Virus record (IMG/VR): IMGVR_UViG_3300010373_001364
Coordinates: 48,116 to 112,115 of that record
DNA: 64,000 bases
Source: a virus
Strand: one strand, 5' to 3'
Shown: positions 56,913-64,000 of the stretch, piece by piece
How positions within the stretch are numbered: the first letter of the stretch is position 1
How the letters are laid out: each line of letters starts with the position of its first letter
Notes under the pieces: generated by a model
Database searches by the model: none
What the model was told of the DNA's origin: nothing
The model's input: only the letters and a program-made list of their open reading frames with translations
Position numbers and translations under genes: made by a program

Positions 56913-58058
56913 ATGGTTGAATTTCCAAATGTAGCAAACTTTGTCGCCAGAGCCGCATTAGAGTGCGGCTTTGAACGTGAAAGGTTTATTGATAACAAGT
57001 TGCCATCGGATTTCGACAAGATTGTTGTTATTCTGTTCCTTGGCGATATGCGGTCATTATCAATCTTGTCGATGTTGTTGCTTAAGCCGTTCCGTGATAC
57101 TATTCTGAAAGACAAGTATGTCATCTTCTGCTCGTTCCCCGGCATGGGTTGTTTATTCCCAGGAGCAGATGAGTATTGGTCAGTGTCCGATGGCTTGGCG
57201 ATCAACAGTCTAATGGCAGGTGCGCTAGGTTTTGGAAACACCGATAAGAAAGTTGATTCCTTGGGCATTCAACTTCGGAGGCGGTTCTACACTGTCCTCA
57301 CCCATGAAGATTTCCTTGCCTACTACAACAATGGTTTGACCACCGCCTTCTTTGAGAGGTTCAAGAAGGTGGAGAGATTTTTCCCGCAAATCCCACATTG
57401 GCGCGGCGGTGAGTTCGCGATGTCTTTGTCTCGGAAAGGCGGTAATGGCATCTTCATCTACCCTAACCTGGAAGGAAAGTGCTGGGGCAGAGGCAAGGAA
57501 GTGTCCTTGAAGTTGCCCAAGGATTTCTGGATAAAACTAACGGAGAGGTTGCTGGAGGAGAAATACCTTCCAGTAGTATATCAGAACCAGGCAAGTCACG
57601 ACATCTCGCCGCACTTTGGAGAGCGATGTTTTTATTGCACTGACAGGAACTTCTTGGCGGTGCTTTCTGCTATGCGTGCTACGGGTTGCGTACTCGATGT
57701 CTTCTCTGGTATATCTAGATTGGCGATTGTCGCAAGGTGTCCGTTCTTGGTGATGGATGAGAGACAGCGGTACATAAAGTCCAAGGAATTCGAGATCAAT
57801 GATCTTTGCATTACCGGGATGTATCCTTACCGCTACATATTCTCATTCCCAACTGTGATAGGCAGTGGCAATCACACTGAACTCATTGATCAGGTGATCA
57901 ATGTTGCGAAAGAGTTTACCCCAAGGGCGGTGAAGGCGGATTTGCCGCCCTTGTCAGAGTCCTGTGAAGAAGTGCCTTACGAAGTTGTGCGGCAGCACAA
58001 AGCGAAGAAACTAGGCATCCATTTCATTAAAGTGGAAAGGTTGGTGATTCCATCATGA
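56913..58058 (+). CDS. Glycosyltransferase-like protein
   Basis: 381 residues, related in layout to the 55.7 kb gene product: Rossmann-like strands, a central NGIFIYPNLEGKCWGRGKEV (phosphate-binding type) and CVLDVFSGISRLAIVARCPF near the C-terminus. Probably a second GT-B-type enzyme acting in the same pathway. Overlaps bS21 by 4 nt. Confidence 0.6.
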   Translation: MVEFPNVANFVARAALECGFERERFIDNKLPSDFDKIVVILFLGDMRSLSILSMLLLKPFRDTILKDKYVIFCSFPGMGCLFPGADEYWSVSDGLAINSLMAGALGFGNTDKKVDSLGIQLRRRFYTVLTHEDFLAYYNNGLTTAFFERFKKVERFFPQIPHWRGGEFAMSLSRKGGNGIFIYPNLEGKCWGRGKEVSLKLPKDFWIKLTERLLEEKYLPVVYQNQASHDISPHFGERCFYCTDRNFLAVLSAMRATGCVLDVFSGISRLAIVARCPFLVMDERQRYIKSKEFEINDLCITGMYPYRYIFSFPTVIGSGNHTELIDQVINVAKEFTPRAVKADLPPLSESCEEVPYEVVRQHKAKKLGIHFIKVERLVIPS

Positions 58059-58360
58059 AGCACCGTCGAGATAATGGTTCCGGTAGGATTGCCCGCGTAA
58101 GGGTTTCCTTTGATATGCTTCCCAAGGGCGTTCAGCGCGCTGGGCGCGACAAGCAGCTTGATGTCATGAAGAAGATTTTCAAGCGTGCGTGCAACTCCTA
58201 TGGTATTTTTCATGAGATGAAGGAGCGTGAACACTACGTTAAGCCTGGGGAGAAGAAGCGTAAGGCAGAGCGCCTTAAGAAGGCTGCTGCTCGCGGCGAG
58301 ATCAAGGATCACAAGGATTACGACCGCGAACCAAGGTTCTTCGATGAATACGCCCAATGA
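58055..58360 (+). CDS. rpsU: Ribosomal protein bS21
   Basis: 101 residues. LDVMKKIFKRACNSYGIFHE, then MKEREHYVKPGEKKRKAERL and KKAAARGE, follows bS21 closely (FKRxCxxxGxxxE, RExYxKPxxxRKR). The N-terminus is extended by about 35 residues (MKHRRDNGSGRIARVRVSF) and the C-terminus by an acidic tail. bS21 sits next to the 3' end of 16S rRNA, where the anti-Shine-Dalgarno lies. Phage-encoded copies are known in huge phages and may bias ribosomes toward phage mRNA. Confidence 0.85.
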   Translation: MKHRRDNGSGRIARVRVSFDMLPKGVQRAGRDKQLDVMKKIFKRACNSYGIFHEMKEREHYVKPGEKKRKAERLKKAAARGEIKDHKDYDREPRFFDEYAQ

Positions 58361-58559
58361 AGATCAACTGAAAGAGGCGAACGTCATCATCCATGAGATG
58401 ATGTGGGCGCTTCATGCCCTCCCTTGCTCCAGCCGAGATTTCCTTGGCGAGGATCTCTGGTGTAGGATCAATCGTTATTTTTATGGGGTTGACGACCCCG
58501 ACGCTGAAGAGGAGGAAGATGTCGAAACCGAAGAAGAGTTTAGTGAACCTGAGTCTTGA
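58344..58559 (+). CDS. Small acidic protein
   Basis: 71 residues, helical then strongly acidic (DDPDAEEEEDVETEEEFSEP). Overlaps bS21 by 17 nt. Function unknown; acidic tails often bind basic nucleic-acid-binding partners. Confidence 0.6.
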   Translation: MNTPNEDQLKEANVIIHEMMWALHALPCSSRDFLGEDLWCRINRYFYGVDDPDAEEEEDVETEEEFSEPES

Positions 58560-58785
58560 TTCAGATTTCGTTGAGGTTCTCAAGGAGCAGTCGAAAGCTC
58601 GCGGCTTTGAGAAGTTGTCTGAGTATGTTCAGGATTGGTTGAAGAAGCTCAGCCTGGAGAAGAACAACGTCAAACGCATCATCTTGCAAGTGCCGGAAAC
58701 AGCCTTCGTGAACAAGCAAACGCTTGAGCGTTGGTTGACGAACCGCAATGCAGAGATCGTTGAACATTACTTCAAAGAGGATTGA
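58519..58785 (+). CDS. Possible ribbon-helix-helix protein
   Basis: 88 residues. SLVNLSLDSDFVEVLKEQSK then ARGFEKLSEYVQDWLKKL resembles a ribbon-helix-helix DNA-binding domain (a beta strand, two helices). GAGGAGG lies 3-8 nt upstream. A phage transcription regulator is plausible; no cognate operator is recognised. Confidence 0.6.
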   Translation: MSKPKKSLVNLSLDSDFVEVLKEQSKARGFEKLSEYVQDWLKKLSLEKNNVKRIILQVPETAFVNKQTLERWLTNRNAEIVEHYFKED

Positions 58786-58786
58786 T

Positions 58787-59068
58787 ATGCTGAGCAAGAA
58801 ACAGGCAGAAGACGTATGCCTAGTGTATGTAGGACACAAGACGTGCCGGTACATGATCTACGACCAGAAGACAGGAAAGCATCTTTGCTGTAAGAAGGTG
58901 CAAGGTCTTAAGGACGAGATCGATAACAGGGTGGACGAGTACACTGCCAAAGCAAAGAAGAACGGGCAAGACCTCGCCATGATGGGTAGACCAATAGGCG
59001 ACAACTGCCCAGGATATCTTTACCTCAAGAACACGTCGCAGGGTTACGACATACCAGGGAGCGCGTAA
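58787..59068 (+). CDS. Small hypothetical protein
   Basis: 93 residues with Cys-rich features (EDVCLVYVGHKTCRYM, HLCCKKVQ). Alpha/beta with a Gly-rich end. Coupled to the next gene by a TAATG overlap. Family not recognised. Confidence 0.62.
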   Translation: MLSKKQAEDVCLVYVGHKTCRYMIYDQKTGKHLCCKKVQGLKDEIDNRVDEYTAKAKKNGQDLAMMGRPIGDNCPGYLYLKNTSQGYDIPGSA

Positions 59069-59394
59069 TGTATAAATTGGTATTACCACTGTCCGCCCTT
59101 GCCTTGTTGTTGTGTCTTCTTCTCGGTTATAGCGTCAACAAGGTCGATAAAGCCATCAACGCGAAGATAGCGGAAGTTCAAGCTTTTCTTGACGAAAACA
59201 AGGGCGTTGTAAAAATCTCGTCGGCAGTGTGGACAAGGGACAAGGGCTGGGAATATAAAGTAAGTGGCTTTCTAGGCGGAAAAGAGTTCGTAGCCTTCCC
59301 CGCACCTAACACCAGCCCCAACCCAGGCGATTTCTGGAAAGGCAGAGCCAGCTACAACGGCGTCGTCCTGACTGAAAAAACTAAATGCCCTTGA
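59068..59394 (+). CDS. Membrane-anchored small protein
   Basis: 108 residues. MYKLVLPLSALALLLCLLLG is an N-terminal anchor, followed by a charged helix (KVDKAINAKIAEVQAFLDEN) and a beta-rich extracytoplasmic domain with a Pro-rich segment. Last gene of this plus-strand operon; a short hairpin GCTCC/GGAGC near 59413 may end it, but a T-run is missing. Confidence 0.65.
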   Translation: MYKLVLPLSALALLLCLLLGYSVNKVDKAINAKIAEVQAFLDENKGVVKISSAVWTRDKGWEYKVSGFLGGKEFVAFPAPNTSPNPGDFWKGRASYNGVVLTEKTKCP

Positions 59395-59427
59395 GAGGGC
59401 GATTGACAAGGCTCCGGTCGGAGCTTA

Positions 59428-59943
59428 TCATGGGGTTTTAGACGGTTCTTCCGCAGGCGACTCTTCACCATCCTTGGGCTTTGTGCCAAGTTTCTTCTTT
59501 TGAATGAGGGAGTGTACCTTCTTCTCGACATCGGTGTATTCAGCAGCCTTGAGGACGTTGGACTCCAGAATTTCGTCTTGATGTCTAACGATCTGTTCTG
59601 CTAGAATCTCAGAAGTTTTCCTCTCGCCCTCTGCTGTCTTGTAGAAGTAGTACACTACAAGGAAAACCGTGATTGAACCAAACAACAAGAACAGCCCACC
59701 TTCACCCTGGAAGATTTCCACGCCGTTGTTGTTGTTTTCTTTGTTGATTAACGAGAGATGGTCAATCTCTGCCCGAATGGAGTTCTGATTGTTCTCTAGC
59801 TTCTGCACCCTGCCTTGAATGTCCTGTTGAAGGCGTGGGTTCAGATTGTCGTGCGGGTTCATATTATCCCGTGGCGATAAATTTCCACAGCCAGAAAGAA
59901 ACAGACAAGCCAGCAATCCAATACAAGCCAGTAACTTCTTCAT
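59428..59943 (-). CDS. Lipoprotein with coiled coil and transmembrane helix
   Basis: 171 residues. MKKLLACIGLLACLFLSG followed by Cys is a lipobox (LSGC). A coiled coil (residues about 40-70, NSIRAEIDHLSLINK), a transmembrane helix (GLFLLFGSITVFLVVYYFY) and a charged, Pro-rich C-terminus follow. Lipid anchor plus inner-membrane helix suits a spanin- or lysis-like role, but this is speculative. TATATA lies 5 nt before the ATG. Confidence 0.68.
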   Translation of the reverse strand: MKKLLACIGLLACLFLSGCGNLSPRDNMNPHDNLNPRLQQDIQGRVQKLENNQNSIRAEIDHLSLINKENNNNGVEIFQGEGGLFLLFGSITVFLVVYYFYKTAEGERKTSEILAEQIVRHQDEILESNVLKAAEYTDVEKKVHSLIQKKKLGTKPKDGEESPAEEPSKTP

Positions 59944-59948
59944 GTGGT

Positions 59949-59954
59949 TATATA
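59949..59954 (-). promoter_or_regulatory. TATATA box 5 nt upstream of the 59943 start
   Basis: Minus-strand CCAATATATAACCACATG places TATATA 5 nt before the ATG; no ribosome-binding site is visible. Confidence 0.5.
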
Positions 59955-59977
59955 TTGGACTGACGCTCGTCTTTTGC

Positions 59978-59985
59978 TATAAATA
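59978..59985 (+). promoter_or_regulatory. T4-late-type TATAAATA box
   Basis: TATAAATA, the exact T4 late-promoter -10 sequence, lies 33 nt before the ATG of the 60019 gene. It is the closest match in the window and supports relating the TATATA/TAGATA boxes to late promoters. Confidence 0.5.
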
Positions 59986-60018
59986 GGGACAGGATCAGAC
60001 TGAAAGGGTTCCGCTGCT

Positions 60019-60591
60019 ATGCCTCCTATTTTTGACGAAGACGAGGAAGGTCTTGACCAGTACATCCGTGGCGATGATGACATTGACACAAGCTACGACT
60101 TAAGTAAGTCGAAGCATGTGGATAAGATCCGCAGAGTTGCGGTCGAGTGCATGGATCACTTCTTCTGCGACAAGTGCTATTGGGCTGGTGGAAAGATTCC
60201 AAAAAGTAAGCTCTACAGGGAAGAACACATCCGGGTGGTCATGGAAATGAATGTCATGGATGCCTTTGCCCTGGCTTACTATTGTCTGGAACACAACCAG
60301 CCTGACACTACAAACACCAAGGAAAAGGGTTGGGAAGTGAGCCTCTGCTATGAGGCTCATGAGCAGTGCCGCAATCGCTGGATTCCTAAATGTCACCGTG
60401 GTGGCATCATCTTGGTTTATCTTTCGGTTTGTCATGGTGTTGATTTCCTGCCCACCCTCAAGAAGTTGGCTGAGATCAAGGCAATGATCGCCAAGCGCGA
60501 AAAGGAGGCGGAAATCAGGCTGCTCATGAAGGAACAAGAAAAGGACGACGAGAGCCAGTGTGTTAAACAGGAATGGGAGAGTCTATATTAG
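60019..60591 (+). CDS. Hypothetical protein ending in TAG, in frame with the next gene
   Basis: 190 residues: an acidic start (DEDEEGLDQYIRGDDDID), a Cys-containing middle (CDKCYWAGGK, YEAHEQCRNRWIPKCHRG) suggesting metal binding, and a helical charged end. The stop is TAG (60589-60591). One codon later, in the same frame, is the ATG of the next gene, so TAG decoding would yield a 298-residue fusion. Family not recognised. Confidence 0.65.
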   Translation: MPPIFDEDEEGLDQYIRGDDDIDTSYDLSKSKHVDKIRRVAVECMDHFFCDKCYWAGGKIPKSKLYREEHIRVVMEMNVMDAFALAYYCLEHNQPDTTNTKEKGWEVSLCYEAHEQCRNRWIPKCHRGGIILVYLSVCHGVDFLPTLKKLAEIKAMIAKREKEAEIRLLMKEQEKDDESQCVKQEWESLY

Positions 60592-60594
60592 GTC

Positions 60595-60915
60595 ATGGAC
60601 CTAGATTTCGTTGCGGGTAATTTTTTACACGGCGACCTACCTCCCGGCAAGGAATACCTGCTGCATTACTTCAGGGGTGAAGCGGAGAAGGCTTTCCTGA
60701 GCTACTACTTCCTGTTTTCGCAACTGTATGTGGAAGGTCAGTTTATCACTTTCTACAACAACTTCTGTGATCACACAGGGATTTGCTGCTCTACTAGATG
60801 GGTGCGCAAACTGCTGGTGCGGGTCGTCAAGATCGAAGCGGCACTTGTCGTAGCCGACAAGAGTTTCGATCCGGTTCGCGTAGGTGAGATTAAATCTGGC
60901 AGCGCTTTATTTTGA
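60595..60915 (+). CDS. Hypothetical protein, possible amber-read extension of the previous gene
   Basis: 106 residues (MDLDFVAGNFLHGDLPPG), aromatic-rich with a hydrophobic centre (AFLSYYFLFSQLYVEGQFIT) and a CDHTGICC cluster. It follows the TAG of the upstream gene by 3 nt in the same frame. A ribosome-binding site is poor (only TAGG near the ATG), which favours readthrough or reinitiation. Confidence 0.55.
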   Translation: MDLDFVAGNFLHGDLPPGKEYLLHYFRGEAEKAFLSYYFLFSQLYVEGQFITFYNNFCDHTGICCSTRWVRKLLVRVVKIEAALVVADKSFDPVRVGEIKSGSALF

Positions 60916-61446
60916 CTCAGGAAGCTCGAAAGCATCTCCCTTTGTTTCAAAGCCTTGCATGATGTAGGCACAGTCGTCTTCACGCTCAATGAGGATATTT
61001 CCTAGGCGAGCAGACAACGACACGAACTCGCAAATAGACACTTCTTGCGGCTCCTCTGACGAGTCGTTATCAGCCCTCTCCCTTGTTAGTCCATAAATAG
61101 CGCCTGTATCTGATGGGTGGTAGACGAAAGCTTTGCCATCTTCGCGGATAACTATTTTATGGCGGAAATCATCATCCTCGTTCAAGAATTTGTATCCCTC
61201 GTCTTCAAGGTCAGCGGTGTTGCCCTCATCGACTAGCTGGTAGACAAAGCACTTTTCGTCAGATTCAAAGTTGTGCGCCACCAAATAGAACTCGTCCATT
61301 TCCACGACTACCATTTCGGCATCGTCTGAGGAATAGACTCGTACTCTGGTCACGGTCAACTCCTCACCCTCAAAGAAGTCTATGACTTGATCATCAGTGA
61401 AGGTGATGGTATCTTCAGGTTGTAGGTTTTTGAGTTCTTCGATCAT
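60907..61446 (-). CDS. Hypothetical acidic protein
   Basis: 179 residues, very acidic overall (FEGEELTVTRV, DEGNTADLEDEGY), predicted beta-rich in the centre. TAGATA lies 8 nt before the ATG. It converges with the 60595 gene, overlapping its end by 9 nt. Family not recognised. Confidence 0.65.
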   Translation of the reverse strand: MIEELKNLQPEDTITFTDDQVIDFFEGEELTVTRVRVYSSDDAEMVVVEMDEFYLVAHNFESDEKCFVYQLVDEGNTADLEDEGYKFLNEDDDFRHKIVIREDGKAFVYHPSDTGAIYGLTRERADNDSSEEPQEVSICEFVSLSARLGNILIEREDDCAYIMQGFETKGDAFELPESK

Positions 61447-61508
61447 GATCGCTTTATCTATAGTGAAGCGTATTGTTTTTTTACTTGATAACGGGTAAAG
61501 TGCAAGAA

Positions 61509-61766
61509 ATGAAACTCTGTCACAAAAATACCGACACCAGTCACCACGTCTTTTTAGGACATCCTCACCAAAGTGAGGTGTGTGGCGTTATCAAGAAGTT
61601 GGAAAAGGGATGGTGGGAATGGCAGGTGCGCCATCGCCGGGGGGCGTTTGATGTCCCTAACAGTCGCTATCGCCCAGCACTGATTCGTTACGGCTATGCG
61701 CGTCATCGAGAACAAGCACTCAGGAAAGTGATCGACTACATCGAATCAGGAGAATGGAATGGCTAA
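61509..61766 (+). CDS. Small hypothetical protein
   Basis: 85 residues (MKLCHKNTDTSHHVFLGHPH) with several His residues, a Trp-rich strand (KGWWEWQVRHRRGAFDV) and a helical end. Weak ribosome-binding site. Overlaps the next gene by 8 nt. Family not recognised. Confidence 0.58.
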   Translation: MKLCHKNTDTSHHVFLGHPHQSEVCGVIKKLEKGWWEWQVRHRRGAFDVPNSRYRPALIRYGYARHREQALRKVIDYIESGEWNG

Positions 61767-62571
61767 CAAATATCCTCATGAAATTGCGGAACACACCCCG
61801 CCTATGGGTAAGGAAGAGTACGAGAAGAAACTGCAACAGAAAAGGACGTATGAGAAGATGCAGGAAGTTAAGATGATGCAAGAAGCCAAAGAGCAGGAGG
61901 CTAAAACCTATTCCAATTTAGGGATGGGCATGGTTTCAAAATTTGCCTCCAAGAAAGAGTTGAAGAGGTCAGCCGTGGGCAATAGTCGATGTAAGACGCC
62001 TCCGGTTGAAGAGGACACCTATCCCGAAACCTATGCCTGCGAGGGCGAGGATTTGGCAATTGATGGAGAAGCGGCACCTATTGCCTCACTGAACAATAGT
62101 GGCAGCTTCACCGATAAACCCAAGTTCCAACTCAAAGACCGTCCGATTATGGCTGACACCACCCCTACTTTACCAGCCTTGCCGGAAGATATTGATCTCT
62201 TGAGAAAAGAGGTTTGCTTTGAGCGCGTGAATGAGAAGATATGTGTTGTCATGGTGGCTATTGACCGTAAACACCACGATAAGAACAAGATCGAATCCAT
62301 CAAGGCAAACGGAGATCCTTTGGGTGGCTATGCCTATACTGCTGAGAGTGATAACTATTTGATCAATTGTTGTGGATTTGCCCATCTGGGTATTGTGCCT
62401 ATGGCGTTCAGGCTGTCGGTGCCCGGCTGTGCCGGAAAGCAGTTGTTGCCTCTCACCGAGTCCCTGGTTCAAAAGCACGCATCACCGCCCCAGAGGAAGA
62501 TGATAAGGCACTTTAAGGAGAAGTATCCTGAGTGTGATGTTCACTTTGTTCAGTCGTTGAGCAGGAGTTAG
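61759..62571 (+). CDS. Hypothetical protein
   Basis: 270 residues. A long charged coiled-coil-like start (YEKKLQQKRTYEKMQEVKMM), a disordered middle (residues about 70-120) and a compact alpha/beta C-terminal domain (ICVVMVAIDRKHHDKNKIE). No family recognised. It ends 1 nt before the dCMP deaminase gene. Confidence 0.68.
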   Translation: MANKYPHEIAEHTPPMGKEEYEKKLQQKRTYEKMQEVKMMQEAKEQEAKTYSNLGMGMVSKFASKKELKRSAVGNSRCKTPPVEEDTYPETYACEGEDLAIDGEAAPIASLNNSGSFTDKPKFQLKDRPIMADTTPTLPALPEDIDLLRKEVCFERVNEKICVVMVAIDRKHHDKNKIESIKANGDPLGGYAYTAESDNYLINCCGFAHLGIVPMAFRLSVPGCAGKQLLPLTESLVQKHASPPQRKMIRHFKEKYPECDVHFVQSLSRS

Positions 62572-62572
62572 G

Positions 62573-63097
62573 ATGGCTGTGAAGAAGTCGCCGCCTAGAG
62601 TTGTTCCTTCTTGGGACGATTACTACATGGCTCTGACCTACATCATCGCGTCCCGGTCGAAAGACCCCTCGACCCAGGTGGGGGCAGTGATTGTCGATGG
62701 GACCAATCGCCCCTTGGGGATCGGTTACAACGGTGCGCCACAGGGTATCGCCGACAAGGAGATTAACTGGAAGCGCCCCGACAAGTACATCTACATCGAC
62801 CACGCCGAGATTAACGCGATGGATCATGCATCCCACGGAGTACATTCCCTCCAAGGCAGCACCATCTACGTCAGCGCAATGCCTTGCCCTAGTTGTATGC
62901 GGCGAATTGTTGCGAAGCGGTTGAAGAGAGTGGTCTATGGAAAAACAGCCGTCAACATGCTGGCAGAAGACGTAATAGCTCAGACTCGCGAGATGGCGAG
63001 ATTGGGCAATATCCAATTCGAGCCGCATCGGGGCAACATTAACTGGCTCAGGGACCGTTTGGATTGGATTGAATCCAACATACCAGAAGCGTTTTAG
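62573..63097 (+). CDS. Deoxycytidylate (dCMP) deaminase
   Basis: 174 residues. The zinc-binding motifs are complete: HAEINAM (catalytic Glu) and AMPCPSCMRRI. SKDPSTQVGAVIVDGTNRPL is the family's first conserved block. It turns dCMP to dUMP for dTTP synthesis, complementing CTP synthase and ribonucleotide reductase. Overlaps the convergent 63309 gene by 4 nt. Confidence 0.93.
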   Translation: MAVKKSPPRVVPSWDDYYMALTYIIASRSKDPSTQVGAVIVDGTNRPLGIGYNGAPQGIADKEINWKRPDKYIYIDHAEINAMDHASHGVHSLQGSTIYVSAMPCPSCMRRIVAKRLKRVVYGKTAVNMLAEDVIAQTREMARLGNIQFEPHRGNINWLRDRLDWIESNIPEAF

Positions 63098-63309
63098 GAC
63101 GCAACTTCATTCTCATCCATGCCGTTGAGGAGGTCACAGAACTCCTTGAGGGTCATGGTTTTTAGAAAGAAATCCTTGGGGAAGGTTTCAAATTCCCATA
63201 CTCCGGGGAAAAAGAAATGCCCTTTTGGTGCAAAATACTGGCGCACGATGTCGCCTTTGTTGTCTTTGAGGTAAGCAACCTCAAGTTGTGCAATTAGATG
63301 GAACTTCAT
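63094..63309 (-). CDS. Small hypothetical protein
   Basis: 71 residues (MKFHLIAQLEVAYLKDNKGD), beta-rich with an aromatic centre (GHFFFPGVWEFETFPKDFFL). TATATA lies 5 nt before the ATG, without a ribosome-binding site. Family not recognised. Confidence 0.62.
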   Translation of the reverse strand: MKFHLIAQLEVAYLKDNKGDIVRQYFAPKGHFFFPGVWEFETFPKDFFLKTMTLKEFCDLLNGMDENEVAS

Positions 63310-63314
63310 AGTGA

Positions 63315-63320
63315 TATATA
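63315..63320 (-). promoter_or_regulatory. TATATA box 5 nt upstream of the 63309 start
   Basis: Minus-strand CATTATATATCACTATG places TATATA 5 nt before the ATG. The gap 63321-63405 shows no gene. Confidence 0.45.
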
Positions 63321-63405
63321 ATGGAGTTATGATGCTTCAAGAGGTGTGAAGTTATCTAGTCCGCACACATCAGTTTTCCATTTCTGGGTTTTGGGGTAGC
63401 GCGAA

Positions 63406-63411
63406 TAGATA
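63406..63411 (+). promoter_or_regulatory. TAGATA box 5 nt upstream of the 63417 start
   Basis: GAATAGATACCTGCATG places TAGATA 5 nt before the ATG; no ribosome-binding site is present. Confidence 0.4.
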
Positions 63412-63416
63412 CCTGC

Positions 63417-64000
63417 ATGGGATGCACTCCATGTACATCAGGTTCTTTTGTTGCCACTGCTAGTTCCTGCGCTAACTGCGGACCCGCTTATGGTATGTGC
63501 CGCGACAAGTTCGGATGCTACCCGAACATGGCTGCGGATTTTGTAATCAAGCGTCATGACACCAAGCCGCCGTTTAAGGTGATTGTTGAAGATTGCGATG
63601 GACCGCTAGACTTGACAGGTCTTGTGCTTGAAGTTAGTATGTGGGCATTGGCGAAACTCAAAATAGATATCGGTCCTACTGATACGGCACTCCAATTTGC
63701 TGATAACGTCGGGTTTGAGCAAGTTGCACCGGGCGACATTATCGTCATGCAGAGAGTCCGAGCGCCAGAACAGATGTTGGTGGTCGATTTTGATGAGATC
63801 AACAAGCTGGTCATTGTTCAGCGTGGGTATCATGGTACTCCAATTTCTTCTTTTAAGAGGGGCACACCTCTCAGGGTTTTCCGTGTCTTGAATGCTCCAG
63901 GCACTACCGAAATGGACATGGAAGATATTCAGCAGGTTGACGGCACTGTAGCCACTAACCAGATCACGGAAAGTAGGCTTGTCCATGAATGGGCGTCTAC
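63417..64000 (+). CDS. Cys-rich hypothetical protein, 3' end outside the window
   Basis: The frame from ATG 63417 is open to the right edge (194 codons). The N-terminus is rich in cysteine (MGCTPCTSGSFVATASSCAN then CGPAYGMCRDKFGC), possibly binding zinc; the rest is beta-rich (FKVIVEDCDGPLDLTGLVLE), resembling virion or base-plate-associated proteins of other phages, though that is only a guess. Without a ribosome-binding site the start rests on the promoter-like box; a TAG lies in frame further upstream at 63357 but no start precedes it. Confidence 0.6.
   Translation, partial: MGCTPCTSGSFVATASSCANCGPAYGMCRDKFGCYPNMAADFVIKRHDTKPPFKVIVEDCDGPLDLTGLVLEVSMWALAKLKIDIGPTDTALQFADNVGFEQVAPGDIIVMQRVRAPEQMLVVDFDEINKLVIVQRGYHGTPISSFKRGTPLRVFRVLNAPGTTEMDMEDIQQVDGTVATNQITESRLVHEWAS

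Noticed and set aside
1-64000. Whole-genome TAG recoding (genetic code 15)
   Set aside because: Large conserved genes (recA, nrdA, nrdB, pyrG, prkA, spoVR, both dnaE parts) have no internal TAG, and several genes appear to stop at TAG.
1-64000. CRISPR arrays, rRNA, integrase or insertion sequences
   Set aside because: No regularly spaced repeats, rRNA-like stretches or recombinase genes were found.

Overview
The window looks like 64 kb of a large tailed-phage (jumbo or 'huge' Caudoviricetes) genome in a bacterial host. The evidence is tightly packed, often overlapping genes (ATGA and TAATG junctions), hairpin terminators, tRNA genes, phage-style replication and nucleotide-synthesis genes, and many small unknown proteins. 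There are no integrase, insertion-sequence or rRNA genes. About 90 protein genes are supported, and both end genes run off the window.

Layout. 1-3.0 kb (+): a tRNA and structured-RNA region with two canonical tRNAs carrying anticodon CUA (amber suppressors). It also holds two genes with an in-frame TAG just after the start codon: a Pth2-type peptidyl-tRNA hydrolase and a cupin-like protein. 3.1-17.3 kb (mostly -): DNA metabolism, with a DnaQ-type exonuclease, Nudix hydrolase, RecA, ClpP-like protease, gp32-like ssDNA-binding protein, CTP synthase and ribonucleotide reductase; the small subunit has class Ic features. 17.4-27.5 kb (mixed): a 2H phosphoesterase, tRNA-like RNA, the SbcC/SbcD (gp46/gp47) pair, and several short genes whose products share a T4-like capsid-targeting N-terminus. 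27.5-28.1 kb: a gene-free, highly structured stretch, probably a large non-coding RNA, after which most genes run on +. 28.1-43 kb (+): UvsW-like helicase, glycosyltransferase, a PrkA-YeaH-SpoVR stress module, secreted trypsin-like protease, DNA glycosylase and the N-terminal part of DNA polymerase III alpha. 43-59 kb (mostly +): ClpS adaptor, an acidic virion-type protein, the C-terminal part of polymerase III alpha, an ADP-ribosyltransferase-like protein, M28 peptidase, MazG-like protein, class II aminoacyl-tRNA-synthetase-like protein, two glycosyltransferase-like proteins and ribosomal protein bS21. 59-64 kb: lipoprotein, unknown proteins and dCMP deaminase.

How it may fit together. The most striking signal is a possible amber-decoding circuit: two CUA tRNAs, two genes that cannot be fully translated unless TAG is read, two further gene pairs joined in frame across a TAG, and phage versions of Pth2, a synthetase core and bS21. 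TAG is otherwise a rare stop codon (8 genes) and is absent inside the large genes, so this is not wholesale recoding. A second pattern is a TATATA/TAGATA box 2-8 nt upstream of ATG, often without a ribosome-binding site. It precedes most genes whose products start with a capsid-targeting-like peptide, including the 2H phosphoesterase and the ADP-ribosyltransferase. This suggests proteins packaged in the head and injected with the DNA. Functions are assigned by reading motifs only; no database search was run.
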